A stretch of DNA of 64,000 bases from Martinezella rhizogenes. GTDB lineage: Bacteria; Pseudomonadota; Alphaproteobacteria; Rhizobiales; Rhizobiaceae. Shown piece after piece: positions 42,347 to 53,052 of this stretch. The stretch covers positions 1-64,000 of the forward strand of contig NZ_JUHG01000017.1 in NCBI RefSeq assembly GCF_000799715.1. Reading direction: 5' to 3'. How positions within the stretch are numbered: position 1 is the stretch's first letter; every line of letters starts with the position of its first letter. The translations under genes were made by a program, and so were the position numbers. The notes under the pieces are model-generated. The model saw only the letters and a list, made by a program, of their open reading frames with translations, made no database searches and was not told the origin of the DNA.

Positions 42347-43297
42347 TCAGCGCCCGCCGAGCGGCCGCCCGCCGGCCATCAGAATGACGGCGATGATGAT
42401 GAAGCCGGTAAGGATAAGCCGCGAGCCCGCGCCGAAACCATAGGTGTTCAGCATCGACACGACGAGGAACATGAAGAGCGACGCACCCCAGATGCCCGGC
42501 ACGTTCGAATCCCCACCCGCCACCGCCGTTCCACCGATGATGACAACGGCAATCGACATCAGCAGATATTCCGAGCCCATGTTAAGGGCGGCGCCGCCGG
42601 AAAAGCTGGCGAGGAGATAGCCGCAGATCGAGGCGAGGATGGCGCAGAGGATATAGGTTGCCAGCCGGGTGCCATCGACGGGGATACCGGCCATGCGGGC
42701 CGCGAACATGCTCTGACCGATGGCCGAGATCCAGCGGCCATAGATGGTCTTTTCCAGCAGTATCCAGGCAAGCACGGAGAGCAGAAAGGCGACGATGGCG
42801 ATGTTCGGGATGCCGACGAGGCTCGACACGGTGAAGTCGGCCAGTTGCTCCGGCGGCTTGATGCGCAGGCCGCGATTGCTCCAGATCGCGGTGGATTGCA
42901 CGATGAAGCTCATCGACAGCGTCGCGATGATCGGCGGGATGCGCAGAAGCTTGATCAGGGCATAGTTGCCGATGCCGATACCGAGGCCGATCAGGATGGA
43001 AATCAGAAGGCCGGGCACGATCATGCCGTCTTCGACATTCATCAGCTTCAGCGCTACGGTTCCGGCGAGCGTCATCGTTGCGGGAACGGAGAGGTCGATG
43101 TTGCCAGGTCCAAGCGTGATGACGAACATCTGGCCGATGCCGACGATGACGGAAAAGGCTGCGAAGGTGAGTGCTGCCTGCGACAGGCCGAGAGAGCTGG
43201 CGCCGCCCGTGAACAGGACGGTCAGGCTCCACACGGCGAGCGTCGCGGCAAAGGACCAGATCCAGGGTTTGCGGTGGAGTGCGCGAAGGGCGTTCAT
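42347..43297 (-). CDS. Ribose-type (CUT2) sugar ABC permease
   Basis: This 316-residue inner-membrane permease of the RbsC/BPD_transp_2 family has about eight to ten hydrophobic helices and the family segment VITLGPGNIDLSVPATMTLAGTVA. Its gene overlaps the preceding permease gene by four bases. Together with that protein it forms a heteromeric channel, which is less common than the RbsC homodimer. Confidence 0.88.
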   Translation of the reverse strand: MNALRALHRKPWIWSFAATLAVWSLTVLFTGGASSLGLSQAALTFAAFSVIVGIGQMFVITLGPGNIDLSVPATMTLAGTVALKLMNVEDGMIVPGLLISILIGLGIGIGNYALIKLLRIPPIIATLSMSFIVQSTAIWSNRGLRIKPPEQLADFTVSSLVGIPNIAIVAFLLSVLAWILLEKTIYGRWISAIGQSMFAARMAGIPVDGTRLATYILCAILASICGYLLASFSGGAALNMGSEYLLMSIAVVIIGGTAVAGGDSNVPGIWGASLFMFLVVSMLNTYGFGAGSRLILTGFIIIAVILMAGGRPLGGR

Positions 43298-44238
43298 GCG
43301 CGGTTCCCCCGCTTTTCAAGACGGTTGAGGAAGAGACGCAGAGCAAGCACGACGATGAGGATGGCGCCTTGCGCTCCGATCTGCCAGTCCGGCGAAATCC
43401 GGAGGAAAGACAGGAATGAGCCCGCGAGCGTCAGCGTCAACGCACCGATGACTGCGCCGATCGGCGAGATGCGGCCGCCGGTGAATTCACCGCCGCCGAG
43501 GATGACGCCGGCGATCGACAACAGTGTGTAACGCAGCGCAATGTTGGCGTCCGCCGAAGTGGTGAGGCCGACAAGCGCAATGCCCGACAGCACCGCAAAG
43601 AGACCGGCGAGCCCATAGGCCGCGGCGCGAAGGACGAGGATCGACCATCCGGCGCGCTGCACCGAGCGCTGGTTGCCGCCGACGCCGCGGATCAGGACGC
43701 CGAAGGCGGAGCGCATGACGACGAAATGCGAGACAAGGGCGATGACGACACTGGCGACGATCGCCATCGGGACTAATGGCGGTTTCGAGGTCATCAGCCA
43801 GCGCGCCCATGTGGGCGCTTCGCCACCCGGTGCCGGTAACAGCAGCACGGCGAGACCGCTCCAGACGAAGCTCATGCCGAGCGTCACCACGATCGACGGC
43901 AGATCCCTGACATAGATGACGACGCCGATGACGGCATAGGCGGCGATGGCCGCCGCGAGGATCAGAATGCCGAGCAAGGGGGAGGATTGCAGGTAGGTTG
44001 CTGCCACACAGGCAGCGAAACTGACGAAGGTCCCCATCGACAGATCGAGGTCGTTGACGGACATGATCATCATCTGGGCAATGGTTGCGAGCGCAATCGG
44101 TACGGCCAGATTGAACAGGAGATTGAGCCCGATATAGCTCATGGCGCGCGGCTGCAGATAGAAGACTGCGACCAGCAGGACGACGAGTGAAAGTGCCGGA
44201 ACGAGCAGCCGCACCATACTGGGCGAAATGCGGATCAT
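43294..44238 (-). CDS. Ribose-type (CUT2) sugar ABC permease
   Basis: This 314-residue membrane protein starts at ATG 44238 (MIRISPSMVRLLVPAL), which overlaps the ATPase stop by ATGA. An extension to 44346 would run back into the ATPase gene. The conserved stretch MIMSVNDLDLSMGTFVSFAA and the loop SIAGVILGGGEFTGGRISPIGAVIGAL mark the RbsC family. It should partner the next permease. Confidence 0.88.
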   Translation of the reverse strand: MIRISPSMVRLLVPALSLVVLLVAVFYLQPRAMSYIGLNLLFNLAVPIALATIAQMMIMSVNDLDLSMGTFVSFAACVAATYLQSSPLLGILILAAAIAAYAVIGVVIYVRDLPSIVVTLGMSFVWSGLAVLLLPAPGGEAPTWARWLMTSKPPLVPMAIVASVVIALVSHFVVMRSAFGVLIRGVGGNQRSVQRAGWSILVLRAAAYGLAGLFAVLSGIALVGLTTSADANIALRYTLLSIAGVILGGGEFTGGRISPIGAVIGALTLTLAGSFLSFLRISPDWQIGAQGAILIVVLALRLFLNRLEKRGNRA

Positions 44239-45725
44239 GCGTCTTCTCCAGAGAACGAGGCTGCCAGCACATTTTCCTCCGTAATGGCATCGCCAACGAG
44301 TTCCGAAACGATGGCCCCACTGCGAAACACATAGACGCGGTCGCAAAGCCGGATCTCGTCCATCTCGGTCGAATACCAGATGAATGTCCGCCCGCCGGCC
44401 GCTTCGTGATGCAGGATGTTGTAGACCTCCTGCTTGGTGCCGATATCGACGCCGCGCATCGGATCGTCCATCAGCACCAGGGACGATGCCGTCGCCAGCG
44501 CGCGAGCAAAGAGAACCTTCTGCTGATTGCCGCCCGAGAGCGACAGGATGCCGTTCGTCATGTCGGGCGTGCGGATTTCGATCCGCTTCTTCCAGTCGCC
44601 GCCAAGCCCGTCTTCGCGGGCTCTGTTGACCAGGAATTTCTCCGACAGATCGGTGAGCGAAGCGATGCTGAGGTTCTTCAGGATGCTCCAGAGAGGAAAG
44701 GTTCCGTTCAGGCTGCGGTCGCCGGCAACGAAGGCGATGCGTCCGTGTCTTCCCGGCAGCCAGTCGCTGCTGAGCGCTCGATAGAGTTCGAGCAGCATGT
44801 CCGTCTGGCCGTGACCACCGAGACCGGCAAGGCCGATCACTTCGCCCTTGTAGGCCGTGAAGGGAAGGCCCTTGCCGCCTCTGGCAGGCAGGGAAAGGAT
44901 CGGCGATGTGTCGGCGGCTCTAGTCTTGTTGCGGTCGACATCCCGGTCCTTGACCACGCTGCCCATCGCCTGGACGAGGCTGTGGGTCGAAAATTCCTTT
45001 GCCGCGCGGTCGGCGACGACCTTGCCGTCTTTCATGACGACGATGCGGTCGGAGGTCGTCAGGATCTCACCGAGAATATGGGAGATCAGCAGCACGGCGC
45101 CGCCGGCGTCGACATATTTGCGCACATAGGCCATGAGCTGCGCCGCAAGCCCCGCATCGAGCGACGATGTCGGCTCGTCGAGGATGACCAGCTTGGGCTC
45201 GTGTCCGACCGCGCAGAAGACGATGGCGATCTCGACCATCTGCCGCTCGGCAATCGAGAGTTCGCCGACGGTGTGCATCACGTCGATCCCGTGGCCGCTA
45301 AAGATCTCGTCAAGCTTGGCGCTGACGATGCCGGCCGCTTGGCTGCGCCAGTTCCATCCGCTGAGGTCGCGATGCACAACCCGCATGTTTTCGACAATAG
45401 TGAGGTTCGGCGAAAGGGACAGTTCCTGAAAGACGCAACGGATGCCATGGCCGCGTGCAGCGTTGATGCCGTGTGCGGTCTCGTCGCCATTGTAAGCAAT
45501 GGCCCCCTCGTGAGGGCTGAGGCTTCCGTTGAGGACGTTGACGATCGTCGATTTGCCTGCACCGTTATGGCCGACCAACCCGATGCATTCACCGGCATTG
45601 ATGATCAGATCGGTGCCATCCAGCGCCTTGACGGCGCCGAACTGCACCTTGACGCCGCGCGCGGAGACAACCGGCTTTGTCTGTGCATCCTCGTTCATAG
45701 GCCTGTTGTCTTTGGCTGCATTCAT
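44235..45725 (-). CDS. Ribose-type sugar ABC ATPase (two nucleotide-binding domains)
   Basis: The product has about 496 residues and two ABC domains as in RbsA. The first is canonical (Walker A GHNGAGKST, Walker B LVILDEPTSSLDAG). The second has a degenerate P-loop (GLGGHGQTD) but keeps LSGGNQQKV and LVLMDDPMRGVDIG. The start is uncertain: a GTG at 45764 lies inside a hairpin, so the ATG at 45725 is preferred, and ATG 45698 is also possible. It energises the transporter encoded by its neighbours. Confidence 0.86.
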   Translation of the reverse strand: MNAAKDNRPMNEDAQTKPVVSARGVKVQFGAVKALDGTDLIINAGECIGLVGHNGAGKSTIVNVLNGSLSPHEGAIAYNGDETAHGINAARGHGIRCVFQELSLSPNLTIVENMRVVHRDLSGWNWRSQAAGIVSAKLDEIFSGHGIDVMHTVGELSIAERQMVEIAIVFCAVGHEPKLVILDEPTSSLDAGLAAQLMAYVRKYVDAGGAVLLISHILGEILTTSDRIVVMKDGKVVADRAAKEFSTHSLVQAMGSVVKDRDVDRNKTRAADTSPILSLPARGGKGLPFTAYKGEVIGLAGLGGHGQTDMLLELYRALSSDWLPGRHGRIAFVAGDRSLNGTFPLWSILKNLSIASLTDLSEKFLVNRAREDGLGGDWKKRIEIRTPDMTNGILSLSGGNQQKVLFARALATASSLVLMDDPMRGVDIGTKQEVYNILHHEAAGGRTFIWYSTEMDEIRLCDRVYVFRSGAIVSELVGDAITEENVLAASFSGEDA

Positions 45726-45753
45726 GGATCGGTCCAGCAAGAATTCCTCATCG

Positions 45754-45781
45754 ACCGGCGCCACTCAAGAGTGGCACCGGT
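45754..45781 (-). promoter_or_regulatory. Intra-operon hairpin between sugar binding-protein and ATPase genes
   Basis: ACCGGCGCCACTC at 45754-45766 faces GAGTGGCACCGGT at 45769-45781. In the leftward transcript this is a 13-pair stem with one G-U pair, 24 bases after the binding-protein stop. It is typical of elements that keep binding-protein mRNA more abundant than the downstream genes. Confidence 0.6.
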
Positions 45782-45804
45782 CTTGAATGGCGGCACGCCT
45801 TGGC

Positions 45805-46821
45805 TCACTTGGCCGTGGCGATGACCTTCTGGGCGTCTTCCAGCGAATATTCGACATTGGCCACGCCACCTTGCTGGGTATTGGCGAGGTTGGTTTCGAG
45901 ATTGTCCTGGTCGATGCGCAGGAACGGGACGACCAGATCCTTCTTCACCGGCTTGCCGTCGAGAATCTGCTGGGCGACCCAGAAGGCGAGGGTCGAGACG
46001 CCGGGGGCGATGGAAACCGACATGGTCTCATAGCCGCTTGCGTCCTTTTCCTTTTTCCACCAGGCCAGTTCGTCCTGACGATTGCCCATGACGATCGTTG
46101 GTATCGGGCGTTTGGCCGCGGCAAAAGCCTGAGCGGCGCCATAGCCGTCGCCGCCTTGCGTCGCGACCGCCGCGACTTCGGGAAGGCTGGGCAGAACGCC
46201 CGCAACGGCGCGCTGGGCGACATCCTGCGCCCAGTCGCCATGCACGGAGCCGACGATCTTGAACTGCGGGTATTTCGCAACGGCTTCGTGAATGCCAGCC
46301 GAAATCTCGTCATCGACGGAGACCCCGGCAAGGCCGCGGATTTCCAGGATATTGCCGCCCTTCGGAAGCTTCTTGGCCAGATACTCGACTTCGCTTGCGC
46401 CCATGCCCTTGAAGTCGACGGCGATGCGCCAGGCGCAAGGTTCGGTGACGATGCCGTCGAAGGAGACGACGGTGATGCCGGCATCGCAGGCTTCCTTGAC
46501 GGCGCCGTTGAGAGCCGTTGGCGATGCCGCGTCGATGACGATGGCGTCATAGCCCTGCAGGATCATGTTCTGGATTTGCGCCGCCTGTTCGGTCGCCTGG
46601 TTTTCCGCCGTCGTGAATGGATCGGCTGCGGCAACCACGCCGGCTTTCACGGCTTCGCCCGTCACCTTCTGCCAGCTTGTCAGCATGGCCTGACGCCATG
46701 AATTGCCGGCATAATTGTTGGACAGGGCAATTTTCTTGGACGATGTGTCTGCAAGTGCGGCAAACGGCGTCGCAACGGTTGCGATCACGACGGATGCCAG
46801 AAGTGTCTTGACGATATTCAT
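45805..46821 (-). CDS. Ribose-type sugar ABC substrate-binding protein
   Basis: This 338-residue type I periplasmic-binding protein has a signal peptide (MNIVKTLLASVVIATVATPFAALAD) and RbsB-like segments KIALSNNYAGNSWRQAML, GYDAIVIDAASPTAL and AVATQGGDGYGAAQAF. GGAGGAAAAAC precedes the ATG. It is the first gene of the leftward sugar operon. The ligand is likely a pentose, hexose or sugar lactone given the SMP-30 gene, but it cannot be named. Confidence 0.9.
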   Translation of the reverse strand: MNIVKTLLASVVIATVATPFAALADTSSKKIALSNNYAGNSWRQAMLTSWQKVTGEAVKAGVVAAADPFTTAENQATEQAAQIQNMILQGYDAIVIDAASPTALNGAVKEACDAGITVVSFDGIVTEPCAWRIAVDFKGMGASEVEYLAKKLPKGGNILEIRGLAGVSVDDEISAGIHEAVAKYPQFKIVGSVHGDWAQDVAQRAVAGVLPSLPEVAAVATQGGDGYGAAQAFAAAKRPIPTIVMGNRQDELAWWKKEKDASGYETMSVSIAPGVSTLAFWVAQQILDGKPVKKDLVVPFLRIDQDNLETNLANTQQGGVANVEYSLEDAQKVIATAK

Positions 46822-46938
46822 GTTTTTCCTCCCAAAAAGACCTAAATCTCACTCCCAGGCCATGTTTTTCGAACGCGCTCCTCAACGACGGTCGAAAATA
46901 GTATTTGCGCTGAAGGTTCCCCTGTCAGTAAGAATAGG

Positions 46939-48351
46939 ATGTCCGAGATTCTTTCGGTTGTACAGGCGCTTAACGGGACGGATGTTGCGGGATTCCGCAT
47001 AAAAATTGCGCCTTTCCGCAAGACGAACGATCCTGATCAGCGCTTAATGACTTTCGGATTTCGCGTTCCGCAACTGGCCTGGGGAGAGGTCGGCGCGTTG
47101 CCTGGGAGGGCCGCCTTGCATACGTTAGAGCCTCGGTCGGTGTTCGACCATTATCTTAGCATTTCCAGGCTCCTGGCCGGGCAGCTCGATTTTCATTCGG
47201 TCATCCGCTCCGTCGCCGCCGAGATCAGCCATGTCATCCCCTACGACCATTTCGATGTCTGCATCATCATGGTGGATGAGAAATATCACATAGCCTATGA
47301 GAGCGGGATTGAGACCGATTGGGGCAGGCGCTACCCTGCTCCGGTCAGCGACAGCCCCATCCGCACGCTGCTCTTGGGCGAGGTCGACCATCTGTTGACC
47401 GATGACGCCTGCAACGATCCGAGGTTCCACTTCCAAGGTGCTTTTTCACATCCGATCATCAGCCAGTCGCTGAGGGGACGCCTGCATGTTCCTCTGAAGG
47501 TGCAGGGAGCCGTGATCGGCGCTCTAAGCTGCTCCAGTCACCAGACCGGATCCTACGGGACACAGGATTTGGTGAATGCACGCGCCATTGCCGATCTGCT
47601 GGCTCCGTATTTCTTTGCCATCCGGGCCGCCGAGCAGGCAAAGCGGTCGGCAATCGTCGAGGCGGAGGCGCGGGCCCGGGAGGAGGGGTTGCGGTTGGGC
47701 GCGCTGAAGCTGACCGAGGCTCTGGAGACTGAGCGCCAGCGCATCGGCATGGATCTACACGACCAGACCTTGGCTGATCTTACGCGCTTGTCGCGGCGGA
47801 TGGAGCGGCTGGCGCACACGCCCGATGTCACGGGCGAAGCGCTTGAGCCCCTGTTTCGTGGATTGCAGCAATGCATGCACGACCTTCGTCAGATCATCGA
47901 GGAGGCCAAGCCCTCGGTCCTCCAGCTTTTCGGCTTTGCCCAGGCGGTCGAAAATCATCTGGAACGCTCGATCCAGGAAAGCGGTGCGGGCATGGAGTGG
48001 AAATTGACCGATGAAACGAACGGCGCCATCGATTGCCTGGAGCAGTCCGTCAGCATCGCCCTGTTCCGCATCGCGCAGGAGGCGATCAACAATGCCGTCC
48101 GGCACGCGCAGGCGAACCGCATTCTCGTTCGCCTGGGAGCCACCGGCGGTGCCCTGACCATAGAAATCGATGATGACGGCGTCGGCTTGCCCCACTCCCG
48201 CAAACCATCGGGAGGCGGCATCGAGAATATGAAAACCCGGGCACGGCTGATTTCGGCGCGTTTCGCCGCGAAGCCCGCAGGGCCCAAGGGCGGAACCTGT
48301 GTGAGCGTCACGCTGGCAGGCCGGCCGCTGGCGGCGGGAGGTGCGGCATGA
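46939..48351 (+). CDS. GAF-domain sensor histidine kinase (HisKA_3 / NarX-type)
   Basis: This 470-residue soluble kinase has a GAF domain (about residues 70-230), a short coiled region, the HisKA_3 phosphoacceptor helix (ERQRIGMDLHDQTLADLTRL, near residue 275) and a HATPase with EAINNAVRHAQA, DDDGVG and GGGIENM. No membrane segment is seen. It is divergent from the sugar transporter operon, with 117 bases between starts, and overlaps its response regulator gene by ATGA. Control of the sugar operon is a reasonable guess. The ligand of the GAF domain is unknown. Confidence 0.88.
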   Translation: MSEILSVVQALNGTDVAGFRIKIAPFRKTNDPDQRLMTFGFRVPQLAWGEVGALPGRAALHTLEPRSVFDHYLSISRLLAGQLDFHSVIRSVAAEISHVIPYDHFDVCIIMVDEKYHIAYESGIETDWGRRYPAPVSDSPIRTLLLGEVDHLLTDDACNDPRFHFQGAFSHPIISQSLRGRLHVPLKVQGAVIGALSCSSHQTGSYGTQDLVNARAIADLLAPYFFAIRAAEQAKRSAIVEAEARAREEGLRLGALKLTEALETERQRIGMDLHDQTLADLTRLSRRMERLAHTPDVTGEALEPLFRGLQQCMHDLRQIIEEAKPSVLQLFGFAQAVENHLERSIQESGAGMEWKLTDETNGAIDCLEQSVSIALFRIAQEAINNAVRHAQANRILVRLGATGGALTIEIDDDGVGLPHSRKPSGGGIENMKTRARLISARFAAKPAGPKGGTCVSVTLAGRPLAAGGAA

Positions 48352-49115
48352 AGGTGCTGATCATCGAGGACGATCCACTTCATCGCTCTTATCTGAATGA
48401 AGCGGTCCGCGCCGCCCTTCCCGAATGCGACACCGTGCTGGAAGCGGAGAACGGCAATGCTGGCGAACGACTGGCGCGCGATTTCAGATCGGCGCACGTC
48501 GTCATGGATCTGCAGATGAGCCCACGAAACGGCATCGAGGCGGCCCGCACCATCTGGAAAGAGCGGCCCGAAACGCGGATACTGTTCTGGTCGAACTATT
48601 CCGACGAGGCTTATGTTCGCGGTGTGTCGCGGATCGTGCCGCAGGGTGCGGTCTATGGCTATGTGCTGAAGTCGGCCTCGGACGATCGCCTGCGGCTGGC
48701 GCTGCGCAGCATCTTCATTGAAAGCCAATGCGTGATCGACCGCGAAGTGCGCGGCATGCAGCAAAAGAGCATTGGAAATGCCAATGCCTTCACCGAGGCC
48801 GAATACGAGATCCTCATCGATATCGCGCTCGGCATGACGGATCGAGCCATTGCACAACGGCGCAATCTATCGGTCCGCAGCGTGCAGAACCGGCTGCAGC
48901 AGCTCTATGAGAAACTCGATGTTTACCAGTCTATCGGCGGCGAGGCCGATGGTGGGCGATTCAATCTTCGTGCGCGGGCCGTGGCCGTGGCGTTCTTGCG
49001 CAAATTGCTGAACCATAGCGCTCTTGAGCGGGCTGAGGCGGATCTGGCCTATTGGCTTGGCCGGCAGAGAGCCTCGGAGCATCCAGATACCGGCCGCTCT
49101 CCCCGGAATGGATGA
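48348..49115 (+). CDS. NarL/LuxR-type response regulator
   Basis: This 255-residue protein has a receiver domain (acidic pair EDD at residues 7-9, phospho-Asp in VVMDLQM, Lys in YVLKSAS) and a C-terminal LuxR-like helix-turn-helix (FTEAEYEILIDIALGMTDRAIAQRRNLSVRSVQNRLQQLYEKL, about residues 147-190). An extra tail of about 60 residues follows the DNA-binding domain, longer than usual. It is the partner of the overlapping kinase. Confidence 0.88.
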   Translation: MKVLIIEDDPLHRSYLNEAVRAALPECDTVLEAENGNAGERLARDFRSAHVVMDLQMSPRNGIEAARTIWKERPETRILFWSNYSDEAYVRGVSRIVPQGAVYGYVLKSASDDRLRLALRSIFIESQCVIDREVRGMQQKSIGNANAFTEAEYEILIDIALGMTDRAIAQRRNLSVRSVQNRLQQLYEKLDVYQSIGGEADGGRFNLRARAVAVAFLRKLLNHSALERAEADLAYWLGRQRASEHPDTGRSPRNG

Positions 49116-49135
49116 GGATATCCGGTTACAGAAAC

Positions 49136-49169
49136 GCCATGGCAGGTCCGAGGGGACATACCATGGCGA
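49136..49169. terminator. Hairpin between the convergent response regulator and small gene
   Basis: CGCCATGG at 49136-49143 pairs with CCATGGCG at 49162-49169. The 18-base spacer is long and there is no T-tract, so this is only a possible bidirectional terminator. Confidence 0.3.
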
Positions 49170-49187
49170 TTGCTGATTTGACGATGC

Positions 49188-49436
49188 TCAGAGTTCTCCT
49201 TGACGGCTGCGGGCCATGACGACCGGGAGCAGCAGGTCGCCCCAGTTGCCGTCGCCACCATGATGGCGTGCCGAGCGCACGAGCTCGACCGAGACGCCGG
49301 CCTCGACAGCTTTCATGACCGAATGGTTCAGGCGATGCAGATCGTTTGCAAGCATGCGGATCGTGTTCTGCTGATCCGGCGACAGGCTTGACGATTGTTC
49401 TTCCGCGCGTTCGCGGACGCGTGCGATGGAAGCCAT
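49188..49436 (-). CDS. Small conserved hypothetical protein downstream of aceA
   Basis: The protein has 82 residues, starts MASIARVRERAEEQ and is preceded by GGAGGAAAACC. It lies 23 bases after aceA on the same strand and so is probably co-transcribed with it. It is mostly helical (MLANDLHRLNHSVMKAVEAG), with a GGDGNWGDLLLPVV stretch. It has no signal peptide or membrane segment. I do not recognise a named family. The good ribosome site and operon position support a real gene. Confidence 0.65.
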   Translation of the reverse strand: MASIARVRERAEEQSSSLSPDQQNTIRMLANDLHRLNHSVMKAVEAGVSVELVRSARHHGGDGNWGDLLLPVVMARSRQGEL

Positions 49437-49459
49437 GGTTTTCCTCCTTAAGTTTCGGG

Positions 49460-50749
<1,290 letters not shown>

Positions 50750-50799
50750 GATTTCCTCCATACAGAATGCTCGTCGCTGAGTGACGCATTGACAAGATC

Positions 50800-50896
50800 G
50801 ACAAAGTGACGGCGAAATGCCAGTCAAACCTTTCAAATGACGCCTGGAAAAGGGTCACGTTGCAAATCCTTGACGAAGACTGCGGGTCACTTTGTC
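50800..50896. promoter_or_regulatory. Inverted GACAAAGTGAC sites between aceA and the ScfR-type gene
   Basis: GACAAAGTGAC at 50800-50810 is repeated exactly in inverted orientation as GTCACTTTGTC at 50886-50896. Each copy lies about 37-51 bases upstream of one of the two divergent start codons. They are good candidates for operators of the adjacent regulator. Confidence 0.62.
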
Positions 50897-50932
50897 AATT
50901 TTTGTAAATATGGTTGGAGCGGAGGAGGCCAG

Positions 50933-52348
50933 ATGGTGGAGAGAAAGATTTTCGCAGGCCCGAAGGTCCGGCGCGTGCGCAACGGGCTCGGCATGACCCA
51001 GATCGCCATGGCGGACGCGCTTGAGATTTCGCCGTCCTATCTTAACCTGATCGAGCGCAATCAGCGACCGCTGACCGTGCAACTGCTGCTCAAGCTCAGC
51101 GCCGCCTTCAAGATCGATCTTGACGATCTTAGAAGTGAGGCGGGCAATGGTCTCAGCCAGTTGAAGGAGGTTTTCGCCGACCCCCTTCTTGCGGGTGAGC
51201 TGCCGGGCGATCAGGAGCTTATCGAGCTGGCCGACATCGCGCCCAATGCGGCAAGCGGTATGGTCAAGCTCTATCGCGCCTATCGCGAGCAGGCCGCGCG
51301 CCTGTCCGACCTGATGACATTGACGACGGAGAGTGGAGCAATGCCGCCGATCGGCGGGGCTCGTCTGCCGGCGGACGAGGTTCGCGACGTGTTCGAGAGC
51401 CGCTCGGCTTATTTTTCGCGTCTGGAGGCAGCGGCGGAGAATTTTACCGCCAGCCTCTCGCCCGAGCATGATCTGCTCGTCGCTTTGAAGGAGTGGCTGC
51501 GCGTCGAACGCGGGATCAGTGTCCGCATCTTGCCTATACACGTCATGCCCGATCTTCGCCGGCGCTTCGACAGGCATTCGATGCGCCTCTTTATATCCGA
51601 ACGGTTATCGCCCGCCGACCAGGCGCATGAAATCGCCATCGAGGTCGCAACGCTTGCCCTGCAGCATGCGATCAGCGAGGAGCTGCGGGACCTTCCCCTG
51701 TCGACGCCGGAGGCAAAGCGCATTGCTCGCTTCGAGCTTGGTCGTCTCGCCGCCCTGGCGCTTGCCATGCCTTATGCGCCCTTTCTCAAGGCTGCCCAGA
51801 CGGCCAGATACGACATCGACATTCTGTGTGCGCGCTTTTCTGTCTCTTTCACGCAGGCGACGACCCGCCTGACGATGCTGCAACGGCTGGGTGCGTCCGG
51901 CGTGCCCTTCTTTCTGATGGAGATCGATTCCGCCGGTCACCGCTTGCGAAAGATCGGCGCGCATGGCTTTCCGAGGTCGGGATTTGGCGGGGGCTGTCCG
52001 AAGCTCAATATTCACGCCGCGTTCCTGCAACCGGGCCAGATCCTGTCCGAGACCGTCGAGATGCCAGACGGTTCGACATATCTGACCATCGCGCGCACGC
52101 AGGAAGGTCCAAGGACACCATTTGGTGAGCGGGTGAGGCGAACGGCGCTGCTGCTCGGCTGCGATACCGCAGTTGGCGGCAATCTCGTCTATGGGCAGAC
52201 GGGGTCGCCGGGTCAGCCGCCGGTCCTGATCGGGCCGGCCTGTCGGCTGTGCGAACGCAAGGGCTGCCTTTCCCGTGCCGAACCACCGGTCACTCGACCG
52301 CTGGGACTGGATGAAATGACGACGGGTCTGAGCATTTTCGACTTCTGA
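50933..52348 (+). CDS. ScfR/RamB-type XRE regulator of short-chain fatty acid metabolism
   Basis: This 471-residue protein has an N-terminal XRE helix-turn-helix (GPKVRRVRNGLGMTQIAMADALEISPSYLNLIERNQRPLT, residues about 7-46), a central IrrE/DUF955-like region and the C-terminal DUF2083-type domain with the Cys-rich GPACRLCERKGCLS. The ATG at 50933 has a strong GGAGGAGG. Members control isocitrate lyase, propionate and acetate genes, and aceA is the immediate divergent neighbour. It may act as activator or repressor of aceA. A zinc or acyl-CoA signal at the C-terminus is possible. Confidence 0.88.
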   Translation: MVERKIFAGPKVRRVRNGLGMTQIAMADALEISPSYLNLIERNQRPLTVQLLLKLSAAFKIDLDDLRSEAGNGLSQLKEVFADPLLAGELPGDQELIELADIAPNAASGMVKLYRAYREQAARLSDLMTLTTESGAMPPIGGARLPADEVRDVFESRSAYFSRLEAAAENFTASLSPEHDLLVALKEWLRVERGISVRILPIHVMPDLRRRFDRHSMRLFISERLSPADQAHEIAIEVATLALQHAISEELRDLPLSTPEAKRIARFELGRLAALALAMPYAPFLKAAQTARYDIDILCARFSVSFTQATTRLTMLQRLGASGVPFFLMEIDSAGHRLRKIGAHGFPRSGFGGGCPKLNIHAAFLQPGQILSETVEMPDGSTYLTIARTQEGPRTPFGERVRRTALLLGCDTAVGGNLVYGQTGSPGQPPVLIGPACRLCERKGCLSRAEPPVTRPLGLDEMTTGLSIFDF

Positions 52349-52464
52349 CATCACTGCGGCGAGTGCCGAGCGATATCGTCGAAAAACACATAATTTGCTG
52401 GAACAATAGTCAGTAGAATTAGTTGTTGTTCATGGGTGCAAGCCAAGAAACTTGAGGTGGAAAA

Positions 52465-52950
52465 ATGTGGCGCGAGGTCATATTCGTCAGTGCGGTGGCG
52501 GCCGGTTGCCTGACCGCTTCAGCTGCGCTTGCCCAGAGCGACAAGCAATTCCTCAGCGATGCGATCAAGGGTGATAATGCCGAAATTGCGCTCGGCCATC
52601 TGGCGGTACAGAAGGGAGCGAGCGATGGTGTGCGCTCCTTCGGGCAGATATTGATCAACGATCATGGCCAAGGCAAGAAGGACGCGAGCGCTCTTGCTGC
52701 CAATCTTGAGGTCAAGGTGGTAAGTGGTGTCAGCCCCGAAGCGCAAGGCGAGATCGATACTTTGCAGCGCGTGACAGGCGCCGATTTCGACAAGGCGTTC
52801 GTCGGGTATATGGTCTCCGAACATGAAAAGGATATCGCCGCCTTCAAGGAGAAGGCGAGCGAGGGCGACAGGCCGGTGTCGGCGCTTGCCAGGAAAACAT
52901 TGCCGGTGCTGGAAAAGCACTTGCAGCTCGCACGGTCGCTGAACGATTGA
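52465..52950 (+). CDS. DUF4142 exported protein
   Basis: The 161-residue protein has a signal peptide (MWREVIFVSAVAAGCLTASAALAQ) and a helical DUF4142 domain, a ferritin-like bundle (FLSDAIKGDNAEIALGHLAVQKGASDGVRSFGQILINDH, about residues 29-67). Its function is unknown; relatives are periplasmic and often stress-linked. It stands alone between the ScfR-type and ICMT-family genes, with the start preceded by GAGGTGGAA. Confidence 0.85.
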   Translation: MWREVIFVSAVAAGCLTASAALAQSDKQFLSDAIKGDNAEIALGHLAVQKGASDGVRSFGQILINDHGQGKKDASALAANLEVKVVSGVSPEAQGEIDTLQRVTGADFDKAFVGYMVSEHEKDIAAFKEKASEGDRPVSALARKTLPVLEKHLQLARSLND

Positions 52951-53052
52951 CTTCGACCAGGCGTGTGAGGGATGGTCGATGAATAGTCCTGCGTTTTTCC
53001 TTTACGCCTCCGGATTCCGGCCGTCTGCAGGTTTCCTCCAGCGAGGAGCATC

